This document shows, in pieces, positions 50,525-58,366 of a stretch of DNA of 64,000 nt. A program made the position numbers and the translations under genes. Positions within the stretch are counted from its first letter, which is position 1. Every line of letters starts with the position of its first letter. Origin of the DNA: T1Sed10-7 sp041686695 (GTDB lineage: Bacteria > Actinomycetota > Nitriliruptoria > Nitriliruptorales > Nitriliruptoraceae). The stretch lies in the NCBI GenBank assembly GCA_041686695.1, contig JAWLDJ010000003.1, forward strand, positions 7,642-71,641, given 5' to 3'. Under the pieces are notes generated by a model. That model was not told the origin of the DNA. It saw nothing but the letters and a program-made list of their open reading frames with translations, and made no database searches.

Positions 50525-51274
50525 ATGGGCGGTGTGACGGCGCGCAGGACCGTGATCGGCACCGACCCGGTCCCCTCCTTCGAGCACCTCGTCGTCGTGA
50601 GCGCTCACCCCGACGACGAGACCTTCGGGCTCGGCGGCCTGGTCTCCGCCTTCGTGGCCGCCGGGACCCGTGTCAGCCTCGTGTGCCTCACCTGTGGGGA
50701 GGGCTCCACGCTCGGTGCCTCCTGCGATCTCGCGGATCGCCGCACCCGCGAGCTGCACTGCGCGGCGCAGGTCCTCGGCATCAGCCAGGTCACGATCCAT
50801 CACCACCCCGACGGCGCGCTCGACACCGTCAACCTGGGCCATCTCGTCGCGGATGTGCTCGCTGTCGCCGGCGACGCCGATGGGCTGCTCACCTTCGACC
50901 ACGGGGGCATCACCGGCCATCCCGATCATCAGCGTGCGACCGACGCTGCCGTCGCTGCGGCCCGACGCCTGGGCATCCCGGTCCTGGCCTGGGCGATCCC
51001 CCAGCGCGTCGCGGAGCTCCTACGTCACGAGTACGGGGCGCCCTTCGTCGGCCGGCCGGCGAACGAGATCGACCACGTGGTGGCCGTGGACCGCTCCGGT
51101 CAGTACGCCGCGATGGCCTGCCACGGCAGCCAGCTCGCCGACAACCCCGTGCCCCGACGGCGCATCCACCTCCAAGGCGACCGCGAGTACCTCCGTCAGC
51201 TCCCGGAGCGCCGCCCGGAGAGCCGACCCACCGAACCGACCGCCGCGACCCGGAGGACCCCACGAACGTCCTGA
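50525..51274 (+). CDS. PIG-L/LmbE family N-acetyl deacetylase
   Basis: 249 aa. Zinc-site motif SAHPDDETFGLGG and a second HPDH (ITGHPDHQRAT) identify the GlcNAc deacetylase superfamily, which includes MshB and Mca of mycothiol metabolism and BshB. Tail after 225 is basic and low complexity. It follows the ArsR-rhodanese gene by 5 bp, suggesting a thiol-related role (a bacillithiol- or mycothiol-type substrate is possible). Start ATG 50525. Confidence 0.85.
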   Translation: MGGVTARRTVIGTDPVPSFEHLVVVSAHPDDETFGLGGLVSAFVAAGTRVSLVCLTCGEGSTLGASCDLADRRTRELHCAAQVLGISQVTIHHHPDGALDTVNLGHLVADVLAVAGDADGLLTFDHGGITGHPDHQRATDAAVAAARRLGIPVLAWAIPQRVAELLRHEYGAPFVGRPANEIDHVVAVDRSGQYAAMACHGSQLADNPVPRRRIHLQGDREYLRQLPERRPESRPTEPTAATRRTPRTS

Positions 51275-51443
51275 GTGCTGCGGGTCCTGCCTGGACGCTC
51301 GTGGCCTCAGCGAGGACCAACTCGTCGACGGAGCCCGCTGGTCCCCATGGAGGAGCTCGCCGACTGGACCCTCGATGCCGACCGGATCGTGACCCTCTGA
51401 TCCCACCCTCGAGTCGCACGACGCTGACGCTGCCGGCCGTGCC

Positions 51444-52220
51444 TCATCGAAGGACCGGAGGAGCAGGAGGGTGCACGGGCGGCCGGCGAGCGACGAGCAT
51501 GAGTTCGTAGTCCCGCTCCGTCGGTGGTTCCCGACGCCAGGCCCCCGCGCCACCGGCCCAGACCGCCTCCACCTCGAAGCCGACCGACGTCGCCAAGGTG
51601 CGCAGGCCGTCCGGCAGGTGGTAGTGCTCGCGGAGTGCCACGCTGCCGCCGTCGGCGAGGTGGTGCTCGGAGGTCTCCGTCAGCGTGAGCAGGTCGATGG
51701 ACCCCGTTGGCTCTCCCCGTCGCCATGCCGCCAACAGCCGTGCGGCGTTGAGCGCCGTGAGCACCAGTCGACCGCCAGGTCGGAGGGCACGGTGGATCGC
51801 CGCGAGGATGGCGCGATCGTGCGCGAGCGGTTCGACCCCGTCTGCGACGAGGCAGAAGGCCCCCTCGCACAGGCTCAGGGCCACGTCGTAGCCGACGAGG
51901 TGGTCGGGGAGCTCGCGGGCATCGCTCTCGATCAGTTCCACCTGCACACCGGCGGCCCTGGCCCGTTCCCGGGCACGCGCCAGCATGGCTGGTGACAGGT
52001 CGATACCGGTCACGCGCAGGCCCGCCGCGGCCAGTGGCACCGCGTGGCGACCGGTCCCGCAGCCGACGTCCAGCACGCGGTCCTTCGCTCCGAGGCCGAG
52101 CAGCGTGGTCAGCAGCTCCACCTCGGCGTCGGTGGCCTGTGTGAAGCCCTCATCGTCGTAGTGCTCCGCTGACGCCTCGAAGTAACGGTGCCAGCTCGAC
52201 GAACCCGCGCCCCGGTCCAT
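51444..52220 (-). CDS. class I SAM-dependent methyltransferase
   Basis: 258 aa. Motif I VLDVGCGTGRHAVPLA, motif II GIDLSPAML, then YDVALSLCEGAFCLV and ALRPGGRLVLTAL are all present. The C-terminal third is variable. ATG 52220 has GGAGGT 6 bp upstream. Substrate unknown; small-molecule methyltransferases of this type (YfdZ-like) are common in actinobacteria. It stands alone, divergent from fbp. Confidence 0.85.
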   Translation of the reverse strand: MDRGAGSSSWHRYFEASAEHYDDEGFTQATDAEVELLTTLLGLGAKDRVLDVGCGTGRHAVPLAAAGLRVTGIDLSPAMLARARERARAAGVQVELIESDARELPDHLVGYDVALSLCEGAFCLVADGVEPLAHDRAILAAIHRALRPGGRLVLTALNAARLLAAWRRGEPTGSIDLLTLTETSEHHLADGGSVALREHYHLPDGLRTLATSVGFEVEAVWAGGAGAWRREPPTERDYELMLVARRPPVHPPAPPVLR

Positions 52221-52385
52221 GGCGGTGACCTCCGATGCTTCTCGGCACCGTACTCCGCGGCAGCGTCGGCCAGAACCCAACCGACACCCCCGTGCTGCAC
52301 CTAGGCTCGGAGGTCCGACCGTGGCGGTGACCGGCGTCTGCGCTCGGTACCGGCCCGGCGTCGCCCTTCCACCAAGGAGCCTCGT

Positions 52386-53423
52386 ATGAGCACCTTCGAT
52401 CCGGACCCTCCCGCGCCTGCGGTCGGTGGGCACCCGGCAGCGCATCTGGTGACCATCAAGCGGTTCCTCTCCGACCGGCAGCCGGCCGAGGCGAGCGGCG
52501 ACCTCACCTCCTTGCTGTACGACCTGGCTGTGGCGGGCAAGCTCATCGCGAACAAGACGCGTCGAGCGGGCCTGACCGACATGCTGGGCCGTTCCGGGGT
52601 GACCAACGTGCAGGGCGAGGAGCAGAAGTCCCTCGACGTCTACGCCGACGAGGTCATCTCTGGCCTGCTGGCGCAGGGCGGCCGCGTGTGCGCGTTGGTC
52701 TCCGAGGAGCAGCCGGAGGTCACCGTCTTCGAGGGAGGCGGCCCGTACGTGGTGACCTGCGATCCCCTGGACGGCTCCTCCAACATCGACGCCAACGTCA
52801 GCATCGGCACGATCTTCGGCGTCTTCCGGCGGCGCGACCAGACCGCGTCACCCACCACCGAGGACTGGCTGCGACCGGGCCGGGACCTGGTGGCTGCGGG
52901 CTACCTGCTGTACTCGACCTCGACGATGTTGGTGTACAGCACCGGTGACGGCGTCCACGCCTTCACCCTGGACCCGGAAGCCGGCGAGTTCCTGCTGACC
53001 TGGTCGGATCTGGAGTTCCCCGGCGACCCGAGCTACTACAGCTTCAACCTGGCTGCTTCGGCCCACTGGGAACGCGGTGTGGAACGCTTCGTGCACTGGG
53101 CGAACCGTGACGACACCCCGACGATGTCCCAGCGCTACATCGGCTCCGCCGTCTCGGACTTCCACCGCAACCTGTTGCACGGTGGCATCTTCGCCTACCC
53201 CGGGACCGACGAGGAGCCGGCCGGCAAGCTGCGGCTGCTCTACGAGGGCGCGCCGCTGGCCTTCCTGGCCGAGCAGGCCGGCGGGCGGGGCTCCGACGGT
53301 CGCACCTCGCTGCTGGAGCTCGAGCCGGGTGACATCCACCAGCGCACGCCGGTGTTCGTAGGGGCACTGGAACTGGTCGAACGGCTGGAGGAGTTCGTCT
53401 CGGCGCCACCCAACGAGGCATGA
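52386..53423 (+). CDS. fbp: fructose-1,6-bisphosphatase class I
   Basis: 345 aa. It hydrolyses fructose-1,6-bisphosphate in gluconeogenesis or the Calvin cycle. Signature blocks are EEQKSLDVYADEVI, SEEQPEV, CDPLDGSSNIDANVSIGTIF and RYIGSAVSDFHRNLLHGGIF. Class I is unusual in Actinobacteria, which mostly use the class II (GlpX) enzyme, so transfer is possible. ATG 52386 follows AAGGAG. Followed by a terminator and a CbbX-like ATPase gene. Confidence 0.93.
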   Translation: MSTFDPDPPAPAVGGHPAAHLVTIKRFLSDRQPAEASGDLTSLLYDLAVAGKLIANKTRRAGLTDMLGRSGVTNVQGEEQKSLDVYADEVISGLLAQGGRVCALVSEEQPEVTVFEGGGPYVVTCDPLDGSSNIDANVSIGTIFGVFRRRDQTASPTTEDWLRPGRDLVAAGYLLYSTSTMLVYSTGDGVHAFTLDPEAGEFLLTWSDLEFPGDPSYYSFNLAASAHWERGVERFVHWANRDDTPTMSQRYIGSAVSDFHRNLLHGGIFAYPGTDEEPAGKLRLLYEGAPLAFLAEQAGGRGSDGRTSLLELEPGDIHQRTPVFVGALELVERLEEFVSAPPNEA

Positions 53424-53433
53424 GCACCACCTG

Positions 53434-53464
53434 AGCGTCCGCACCGTCGTGGTCGGCGGACGCT
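53434..53464 (+). terminator. stem-loop after fbp
   Basis: AGCGTCCGC / GCGGACGCT, 9-bp stem, 13-nt loop, ten bases past the fbp stop. Confidence 0.65.
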
Positions 53465-53579
53465 GCGGCGGGATCGACCGTGGGGACCGTGCTGGCCTGG
53501 CGCTCCAGCCCTGGCCCCGCGCTGCCGATGCACTGGCCGGGACCCGACCGTCCTGCCGCCCCCGTCTCGCGAGGCCGTC

Positions 53580-55130
53580 GTGACCGCCGCGTTGGAAATC
53601 GCCGTCGACCGGTTCGTGGCCATCGTCGCCGCGGACCTCTCGGGGGCCGACGTCCCCGCTGCTCAGGCGCACACGGACGCGACCGCGGAGGCCGTGGCCC
53701 TGACCGCGGCGTTCATCGATGCGGACGTGCTGCACACCGACAGCGAGGTGGCGGCCTTCATCACCATCGCCGGGCCGAGGGTCGGCCCACCGCTCCAGGA
53801 TGCGAGCCTGTCTGACGTCCGTCGTAGCGGCACGCTGACGGGCGCGCGTACACGGCTCAGCCAGACCTCCGAACTCGCGCGACGACTGCTGGCAGCCGAT
53901 CGCCGCGACGACGGCGACCGGGTGTGGCGCTACCTGCAGGCCGCTGTCGCGCTCGGCCATGCCGTCGCGGCCGTCGACCTCGAGCCGTCCCAGGTCGAAC
54001 TGGACGCCGTGGCCCGGTTCCGACAGTCGTTGTTGGTCACGATCCACGAGGCGGGCGTCAGCACCCCGGATGAGCGCCGCCCCGATGGTGGGTTCTTCAG
54101 CCCGCCGTCGTCCACACCCTCGTCCGTGCCCGCGTCCATGCCCTCGTCCACGCCGTCGTCGCCGGGCTCGTCGCCGATCCCGCCGCCGCGCGCTGCGTCG
54201 CCCGCTCCATCGTCAGCGGGGCGGCCAACCGGGCCGCTTGCGGTGCCGGTCGGCGGCACCGATGGGCCGACGGCCGACGTCGCGGCGGCCCCGGAGCCGC
54301 TGGACGAGGTCCTCGCCGCGCTGGATGCGCTCACCGGCCTGGCTCCGGTCAAGGCCGAGGTACAGATGGTCGCCGACCTGCTGACCGTGCAGCGCCTGCG
54401 CGAGGAACGAGGTCTGCGCACGGTCGCGACCTCCCGCCACCTGGTCTTCACCGGCAACCCCGGGACGGGGAAGACGACGGTGGCCCGGCTGGTCGGCCGC
54501 ATCTACGCGAGCCTCGGCGTGGTCTCCAAGGGCCATGTCATCGAGACCGATCGCGCCAGCCTGGTCGCCGGCTACGTCGGCCAGACCGCGACGAGGGTCA
54601 GCGAGGTGGTCACCTCGGCCCTGGACGGTGTGCTCCTGATCGACGAGGCCTACGCCCTGACACGCGGTACCGCTGGGGGAGCTCCCGGCGGGAGCGACTT
54701 CGGGCAGGAAGCCGTGGACGCGCTCGTCAAGCTCATGGAGGATCACCGCGACCGGCTGGTGGTCATCGTCGCCGGGTACCCGCAGGAGATGGCCGGCTTC
54801 ATCGCCTCCAACCCTGGGCTGTCCTCGCGGTTCCCCCGCACGATCCACTTCCCCGACTACACCACCGCCGAGTTGCTGGCGATCGCGGGCCACCAGGCCG
54901 AGCGAGCTGGGTACCGCTTCACCGCCGATGGCCTGGCGGCCCTCGAGCGGCACCTGCACGCGGCCCCGCGGGGCAGGGGCTTCGGCAACGCTCGCGCGGT
55001 CCGAAACCTCTTCGAGGCGGCCCTGGCGACCCACGCTCGGCGGGTCGTGCGCACGGTGCATCCCGGTGTCGACCTGCTGACCGAACTCACCGCAGAGGAC
55101 GTGGATGCGGCCGTGGCACGGTCGGCCTGA
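53580..55130 (+). CDS. AAA+ ATPase of the CbbX/SpoVK family with N-terminal helical domain
   Basis: 516 aa. Residues 1-170 are helical and may be TerB-like (AVALTAAFIDADVLHTDSEVA). A Ser/Pro linker of about 60 residues follows (SSTPSSVPASMPSSTPSSPG). The AAA+ domain has Walker A GNPGTGKTT, Walker B VLLIDEAYAL, and LEAALATHARR near the C-terminus. CbbX proteins remodel Rubisco and SpoVK/EccA types serve other complexes. fbp is adjacent but no Rubisco gene is in the window, so the target is open. Confidence 0.85.
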   Translation: MTAALEIAVDRFVAIVAADLSGADVPAAQAHTDATAEAVALTAAFIDADVLHTDSEVAAFITIAGPRVGPPLQDASLSDVRRSGTLTGARTRLSQTSELARRLLAADRRDDGDRVWRYLQAAVALGHAVAAVDLEPSQVELDAVARFRQSLLVTIHEAGVSTPDERRPDGGFFSPPSSTPSSVPASMPSSTPSSPGSSPIPPPRAASPAPSSAGRPTGPLAVPVGGTDGPTADVAAAPEPLDEVLAALDALTGLAPVKAEVQMVADLLTVQRLREERGLRTVATSRHLVFTGNPGTGKTTVARLVGRIYASLGVVSKGHVIETDRASLVAGYVGQTATRVSEVVTSALDGVLLIDEAYALTRGTAGGAPGGSDFGQEAVDALVKLMEDHRDRLVVIVAGYPQEMAGFIASNPGLSSRFPRTIHFPDYTTAELLAIAGHQAERAGYRFTADGLAALERHLHAAPRGRGFGNARAVRNLFEAALATHARRVVRTVHPGVDLLTELTAEDVDAAVARSA

Positions 55131-55160
55131 ACCCGGCGTGGCTACCACCTCGCCGTCCGG

Positions 55161-55196
55161 GCGGTCGGCGCGGTCGGCGCGGTCGGCACGGTCGGC
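55161..55196. repeat. 9-bp tandem repeat
   Basis: GCGGTCGGC three times, then ACGGTCGGC. Between convergent genes. No function inferred. Confidence 0.85.
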
Positions 55197-55276
55197 GAGA
55201 GGAGCATGCACGGTCCACGCGACCGGGCGCGGGGCAGCAGACTCCGGACCCGAGCCCCGGACCACACGCCGGGTGC

Positions 55277-55801
55277 TCAGGGGTCGGGCAGTTCCCGAGG
55301 GATCTGCAGGGCAGCGAGGTGGCAGGAGTCGAACGCGAGCTCGCTCCAGGGACTGGGCACGACCAGTTCCGCCAACGCGCCGGTCGGGAACCCGCGGGCC
55401 AGCAGCTGCCGTGCCGCCGGCTCACCCGTGAGTGCCAGGTCGTGGACGACCGCCTCCAGCCCGGGGTTGTGCCCGACCACCAGCACGCCGGCCACGTCGT
55501 CACCGACCCGTCGACAGCGGTCGATCCAGGTGTGGTGACCAGCCCCGTACAGCTCGCCGTCGATCGTCACCTGCGCGTGCTCGGGCAGCGCCGCCCGGAT
55601 GCCCTCCAGCGTGGCGACCGTGCGCACCGCTGAGGAGCACAGCACCACCTCGATGTCGGGAGCCCGTTCCTCCAGCGCCCGGCGCAAGCGGGGGAGCGCG
55701 TCGTGGCCGCGGCCCGACAACGGCCGCTCGTGGTCCGACAGGCCGCTGTGCTTCCGAGATGACTTCGCGTGCCTGAGGACGAACAGCCGCCGGTCCTCCA
55801 T
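55277..55801 (-). CDS. SixA-type histidine phosphatase
   Basis: 174 aa. The catalytic histidine is in FVLRHAKSS and the second in VGHNPGLE; CSSAVRTVATLEG completes the pocket. SixA proteins dephosphorylate phosphohistidine; homologues are common near CHAD and CYTH polyphosphate genes, which lie 2-5 kb upstream here. ATG 55801 (GGGAG 5 bp upstream) is preferred over 55813. Confidence 0.88.
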   Translation of the reverse strand: MEDRRLFVLRHAKSSRKHSGLSDHERPLSGRGHDALPRLRRALEERAPDIEVVLCSSAVRTVATLEGIRAALPEHAQVTIDGELYGAGHHTWIDRCRRVGDDVAGVLVVGHNPGLEAVVHDLALTGEPAARQLLARGFPTGALAELVVPSPWSELAFDSCHLAALQIPRELPDP

Positions 55802-55849
55802 GTCAGCTCCCATCGCCGTCAGCGTCGGTCGCGGTCAGCGTCGGTCGCG

Positions 55850-57025
55850 TCAGCGCCGATCGACCACCCGTTGGCCGTGCTTCCACACCCCGGTGATGGC
55901 ACCCGGATCGGCCAGCACCGCCACGTCGGTGCTCGGATCGCCGGTGACGGTCAGCACGTCCGCGTCGAAACCCGCCACGAGCCGACCGGTGCGCGGTGCC
56001 CGGGGCCCGAGCGACAGCGGCCCGTTGGCGGTCGCGGCCTCGATCGCCTCCAGCGGGGTGAGGCCGGCCTCGACCAGGAGGCCGAGCTCGTGACCGTGGC
56101 GTCCCCAGGCATCGGGGGCCCCGGGCGTGGAGATCGCGATGTCGGTCCCCATCGCGATGGTCACCCCCTGCTCATGGGCCAGGGCGACCGCGTCACGGTG
56201 CCGCTCGTTGGTCGCCGCCAGCTTCTCCCACATCGCGTCGGTCAGCGGGCCCTGTCCTGCCGCCATCAGATCGGCCACGATCAACCGCGTCGGTACGAGC
56301 ACGACCCCCCGTTCGACCATCGCAGCACACACCTCCTCGTCGAGGTAGGTGCCGTGCTCGACCGAGCCGACCCCCGCTTCGATGGCGGCCATCATCCCGG
56401 GCTTGCCGTGACAGTGGGCCATCACCGTGCGCTCGGCCATGGCGGCCACCTCGACGATCGCGCGCAGTTCGGCGTCGGTGAACTGCTGATGGATCGGGTG
56501 GTCGCGCTCGGACAGCACCCCGCCGGAGGCGCACACCTTGATCACGTCGGCGCCGATGCGTAGCTGCTCACGAACCGCGGTCATGCAGCCGTCGACGCCG
56601 TCGCAGACCCGCAGCGTGCCGTCGTGCGCGGCCAGGTCGTGGAACCACGCGAGGGGGAGGTCGTGGAGGTCGCCGTGGCCGCCGGTGGTCGACAGGATCG
56701 CGCCGGCTCCGTACACGTGGGGTCCGGGGATGCTGCCTTCGCGCACGGCCCGGCCGAGCAGGACCCCCATGCCACCCGCGTCGCGGATCGAGGTGACCCC
56801 GGCCGCCAACGCGCGTTCGAGGTCCTTGGTCGCCCGTGCGGCCCGTACCGCGATGGGGACCTCGTAGAGCCCGGTCAGGGCCATCTTCTGCAGACCGATG
56901 AGGTGGGTGTGGCAGTCCCACATGCCGGGCATCACCGTGTCGGCGTGCACCACCTCGGCGTCCGGGGTGTCCGGGGCATCGGCTGCTCGGCCGGCGAAGG
57001 CGATCGTCGCACCGTCCATGACCAC
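55850..57025 (-). CDS. amidohydrolase family protein (imidazolonepropionase-like)
   Basis: At least 391 aa. Metal-site residues: DCHTHLIG, Lys in DVIKVCASGG (probably carboxylated), AHCHGKPG, VEHGTYLD and GTDIAISTP. The closest types hydrolyse prolidase-like dipeptides or aryl-carbamates. GTG 57025 is internal to the typical N-terminus. The open frame extends to ATC at 57091-57089, where GGAGGG lies 6 nt upstream, and gives ITTRVHATRLLPGRGAVVDD, exactly what the family has before this point. So translation probably starts at ATC. Confidence 0.85.
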   Translation of the reverse strand: MVMDGATIAFAGRAADAPDTPDAEVVHADTVMPGMWDCHTHLIGLQKMALTGLYEVPIAVRAARATKDLERALAAGVTSIRDAGGMGVLLGRAVREGSIPGPHVYGAGAILSTTGGHGDLHDLPLAWFHDLAAHDGTLRVCDGVDGCMTAVREQLRIGADVIKVCASGGVLSERDHPIHQQFTDAELRAIVEVAAMAERTVMAHCHGKPGMMAAIEAGVGSVEHGTYLDEEVCAAMVERGVVLVPTRLIVADLMAAGQGPLTDAMWEKLAATNERHRDAVALAHEQGVTIAMGTDIAISTPGAPDAWGRHGHELGLLVEAGLTPLEAIEAATANGPLSLGPRAPRTGRLVAGFDADVLTVTGDPSTDVAVLADPGAITGVWKHGQRVVDRR

Positions 57026-57281
57026 GACCGCGTCGTCGACGACGGCGCCGCGGCCGGGGAGCAGACGGGTGGCGTGGACTCGTGTGGTGATGGTCGTCCC
57101 TCCGGGCCGGCTGTTACGACCCTAACCGGCAGCCGGTCCGGCGGGGAGCCGTCGGGAGCGTGCCGATCGCAACGCATCGACCAGGCTTCGGTCGGTTGGA
57201 TGCGATCCGCCGGTGCTCGGCACGCGGATCGGGCCGTGCCTGCGAGCGCAACACCCGTGGTGGCCGCGACCCGGATGGTCG

Positions 57282-57302
57282 AGCCCCGGCGACGCCGGGG
57301 CT
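57282..57302. terminator. hairpin at the start of a repeat region
   Basis: AGCCCCGGC-GAC-GCCGGGGCT, perfect 9-bp stem, 3-nt loop. No gene ends directly before it. Confidence 0.4.
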
Positions 57303-57423
57303 CCCACGGGACGCCGGGACGCCCACGGGACGCCGGGACTCCCCCCACGGGACGCCGACGGGACGCCGCAGCTACTCCCACGGGACCCCCACGGGACGCC
57401 GGGACTCCCCCCACGGGACGCCG
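57303..57423. repeat. imperfect tandem repeat (CACGGGACGCC type)
   Basis: About eight copies of CACGGGACGCC or variants (ACGGGACGCCGGGACTCCCC longer form), with spacers such as GCAGCTACTC. It probably caused the nearby assembly break. The 190 bp between it and the amidohydrolase start hold no gene. Confidence 0.75.
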
Positions 57424-57522
57424 CGGCTACCACAGGAGTCCGGCGACCTCGGACCACAGTTGCTCGTAGGCGGTGGTGGCAGGGGAGCGCGGGGCGAAGG
57501 CACGCACCGGGGCGCGCTCCGG

Positions 57523-57622
57523 NNNNNNNNNNNNNNNNNNNNNNNNNNNNNNNNNNNNNNNNNNNNNNNNNNNNNNNNNNNNNNNNNNNNNNNNNNNNNN
57601 NNNNNNNNNNNNNNNNNNNNNN
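57523..57622. other. scaffold gap (100 N) between duplicated contig ends
   Basis: Exactly 100 N. 57424-57522 and 57623-57721 are the same 99 bp, the end of the parA gene. The contigs most likely overlap and the true gap is zero. Confidence 0.9.
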
Positions 57623-57625
57623 CGG

Positions 57626-58366
57626 CTACCACAGGAGTCCGGCGACCTCGGACCACAGTTGCTCGTAGGCGGTGGTGGCAGGGGAGCGCGGGGCGAAGGC
57701 ACGCACCGGGGCGCGCTCCGGGCCCATGCGCTCGACACCGGTCGTGTTCGGGATCGCGGTCCGCAGGACGTCGCCGCGTTGGCGGAGCTCCTCGGCGGTC
57801 TCCCGCTGGAGCCGCTTGCGCCGGTCCAGCATGGACAGATGCGCGACCAGGACGGGGCGGGGTGACCGCGCGGCGACGACCTCCTCGAGCTGGGTCAGGG
57901 TCAGCACCGCCAGGGTGGTCGGCACCACGGGGACCACGACCAGATCGGTGGCCCGGAACGCGCTCTCGATGCCGATCGAAGCGCCCGGCGGACAGTCGAG
58001 GACGACCAGGTCGTAGGCCATCGCCAGGGGCGAGAGCAGCGTCCCGATCCGGCGCCGAGGCTTCCCGGCGGCGTCGAGGTGGCGATCCAGGAACCGTAAG
58101 GAGAGATCGGAGGGCAGCACGTGCAGGCCCGACACCGAGGTGGCCCGCACGTGCGGGGCGAGTTCGGCTCGCGGGTCGACCAGGCCCCGCGCGCCACCGC
58201 CGGAGAGGTGGTGCTCGGCACGCAGGAGGTAGGTCGCCGAGCCCTGCGGATCCAGATCCCACAGCAACACCCGGACCCCCTCCCGGGTCGCTTCGGCAGC
58301 GAGGTTGACGGCCGTGGCGGTCTTGCCCACGCCACCTTTGATGCTGGCCGCAGCGATCACCTTCAC
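57626..58366 (-). CDS. ParA/MinD-type P-loop ATPase
   Basis: 246 aa. Deviant Walker A KGGVGKTATA, the DLDPQGSATYLL switch and DCPPGASIGIE (Walker B) place it in the ParA/Soj family, which positions plasmids, carboxysomes or other cargo on the nucleoid. GTG 58366 overlaps the CHAD gene stop (GTGA), so it is co-translated with a polyphosphate-binding protein. The left contig carries a duplicate of its last 32 codons only. No parB gene is adjacent. Confidence 0.88.
   Translation of the reverse strand: MKVIAAASIKGGVGKTATAVNLAAEATREGVRVLLWDLDPQGSATYLLRAEHHLSGGGARGLVDPRAELAPHVRATSVSGLHVLPSDLSLRFLDRHLDAAGKPRRRIGTLLSPLAMAYDLVVLDCPPGASIGIESAFRATDLVVVPVVPTTLAVLTLTQLEEVVAARSPRPVLVAHLSMLDRRKRLQRETAEELRQRGDVLRTAIPNTTGVERMGPERAPVRAFAPRSPATTAYEQLWSEVAGLLW

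Noticed and set aside
53580..55130. Naming the gene cbbX
   Set aside because: No Rubisco gene in the window; the family includes SpoVK and EccA ATPases.
57303..57423. CRISPR array
   Set aside because: Units are short and irregular with no unique spacers of constant length. The repeats at 55161 and 62298 are also plain tandem repeats.
57424..57522. Second parA-like gene left of the gap
   Set aside because: Identical 99 bp to the right-hand contig; an assembly duplicate.
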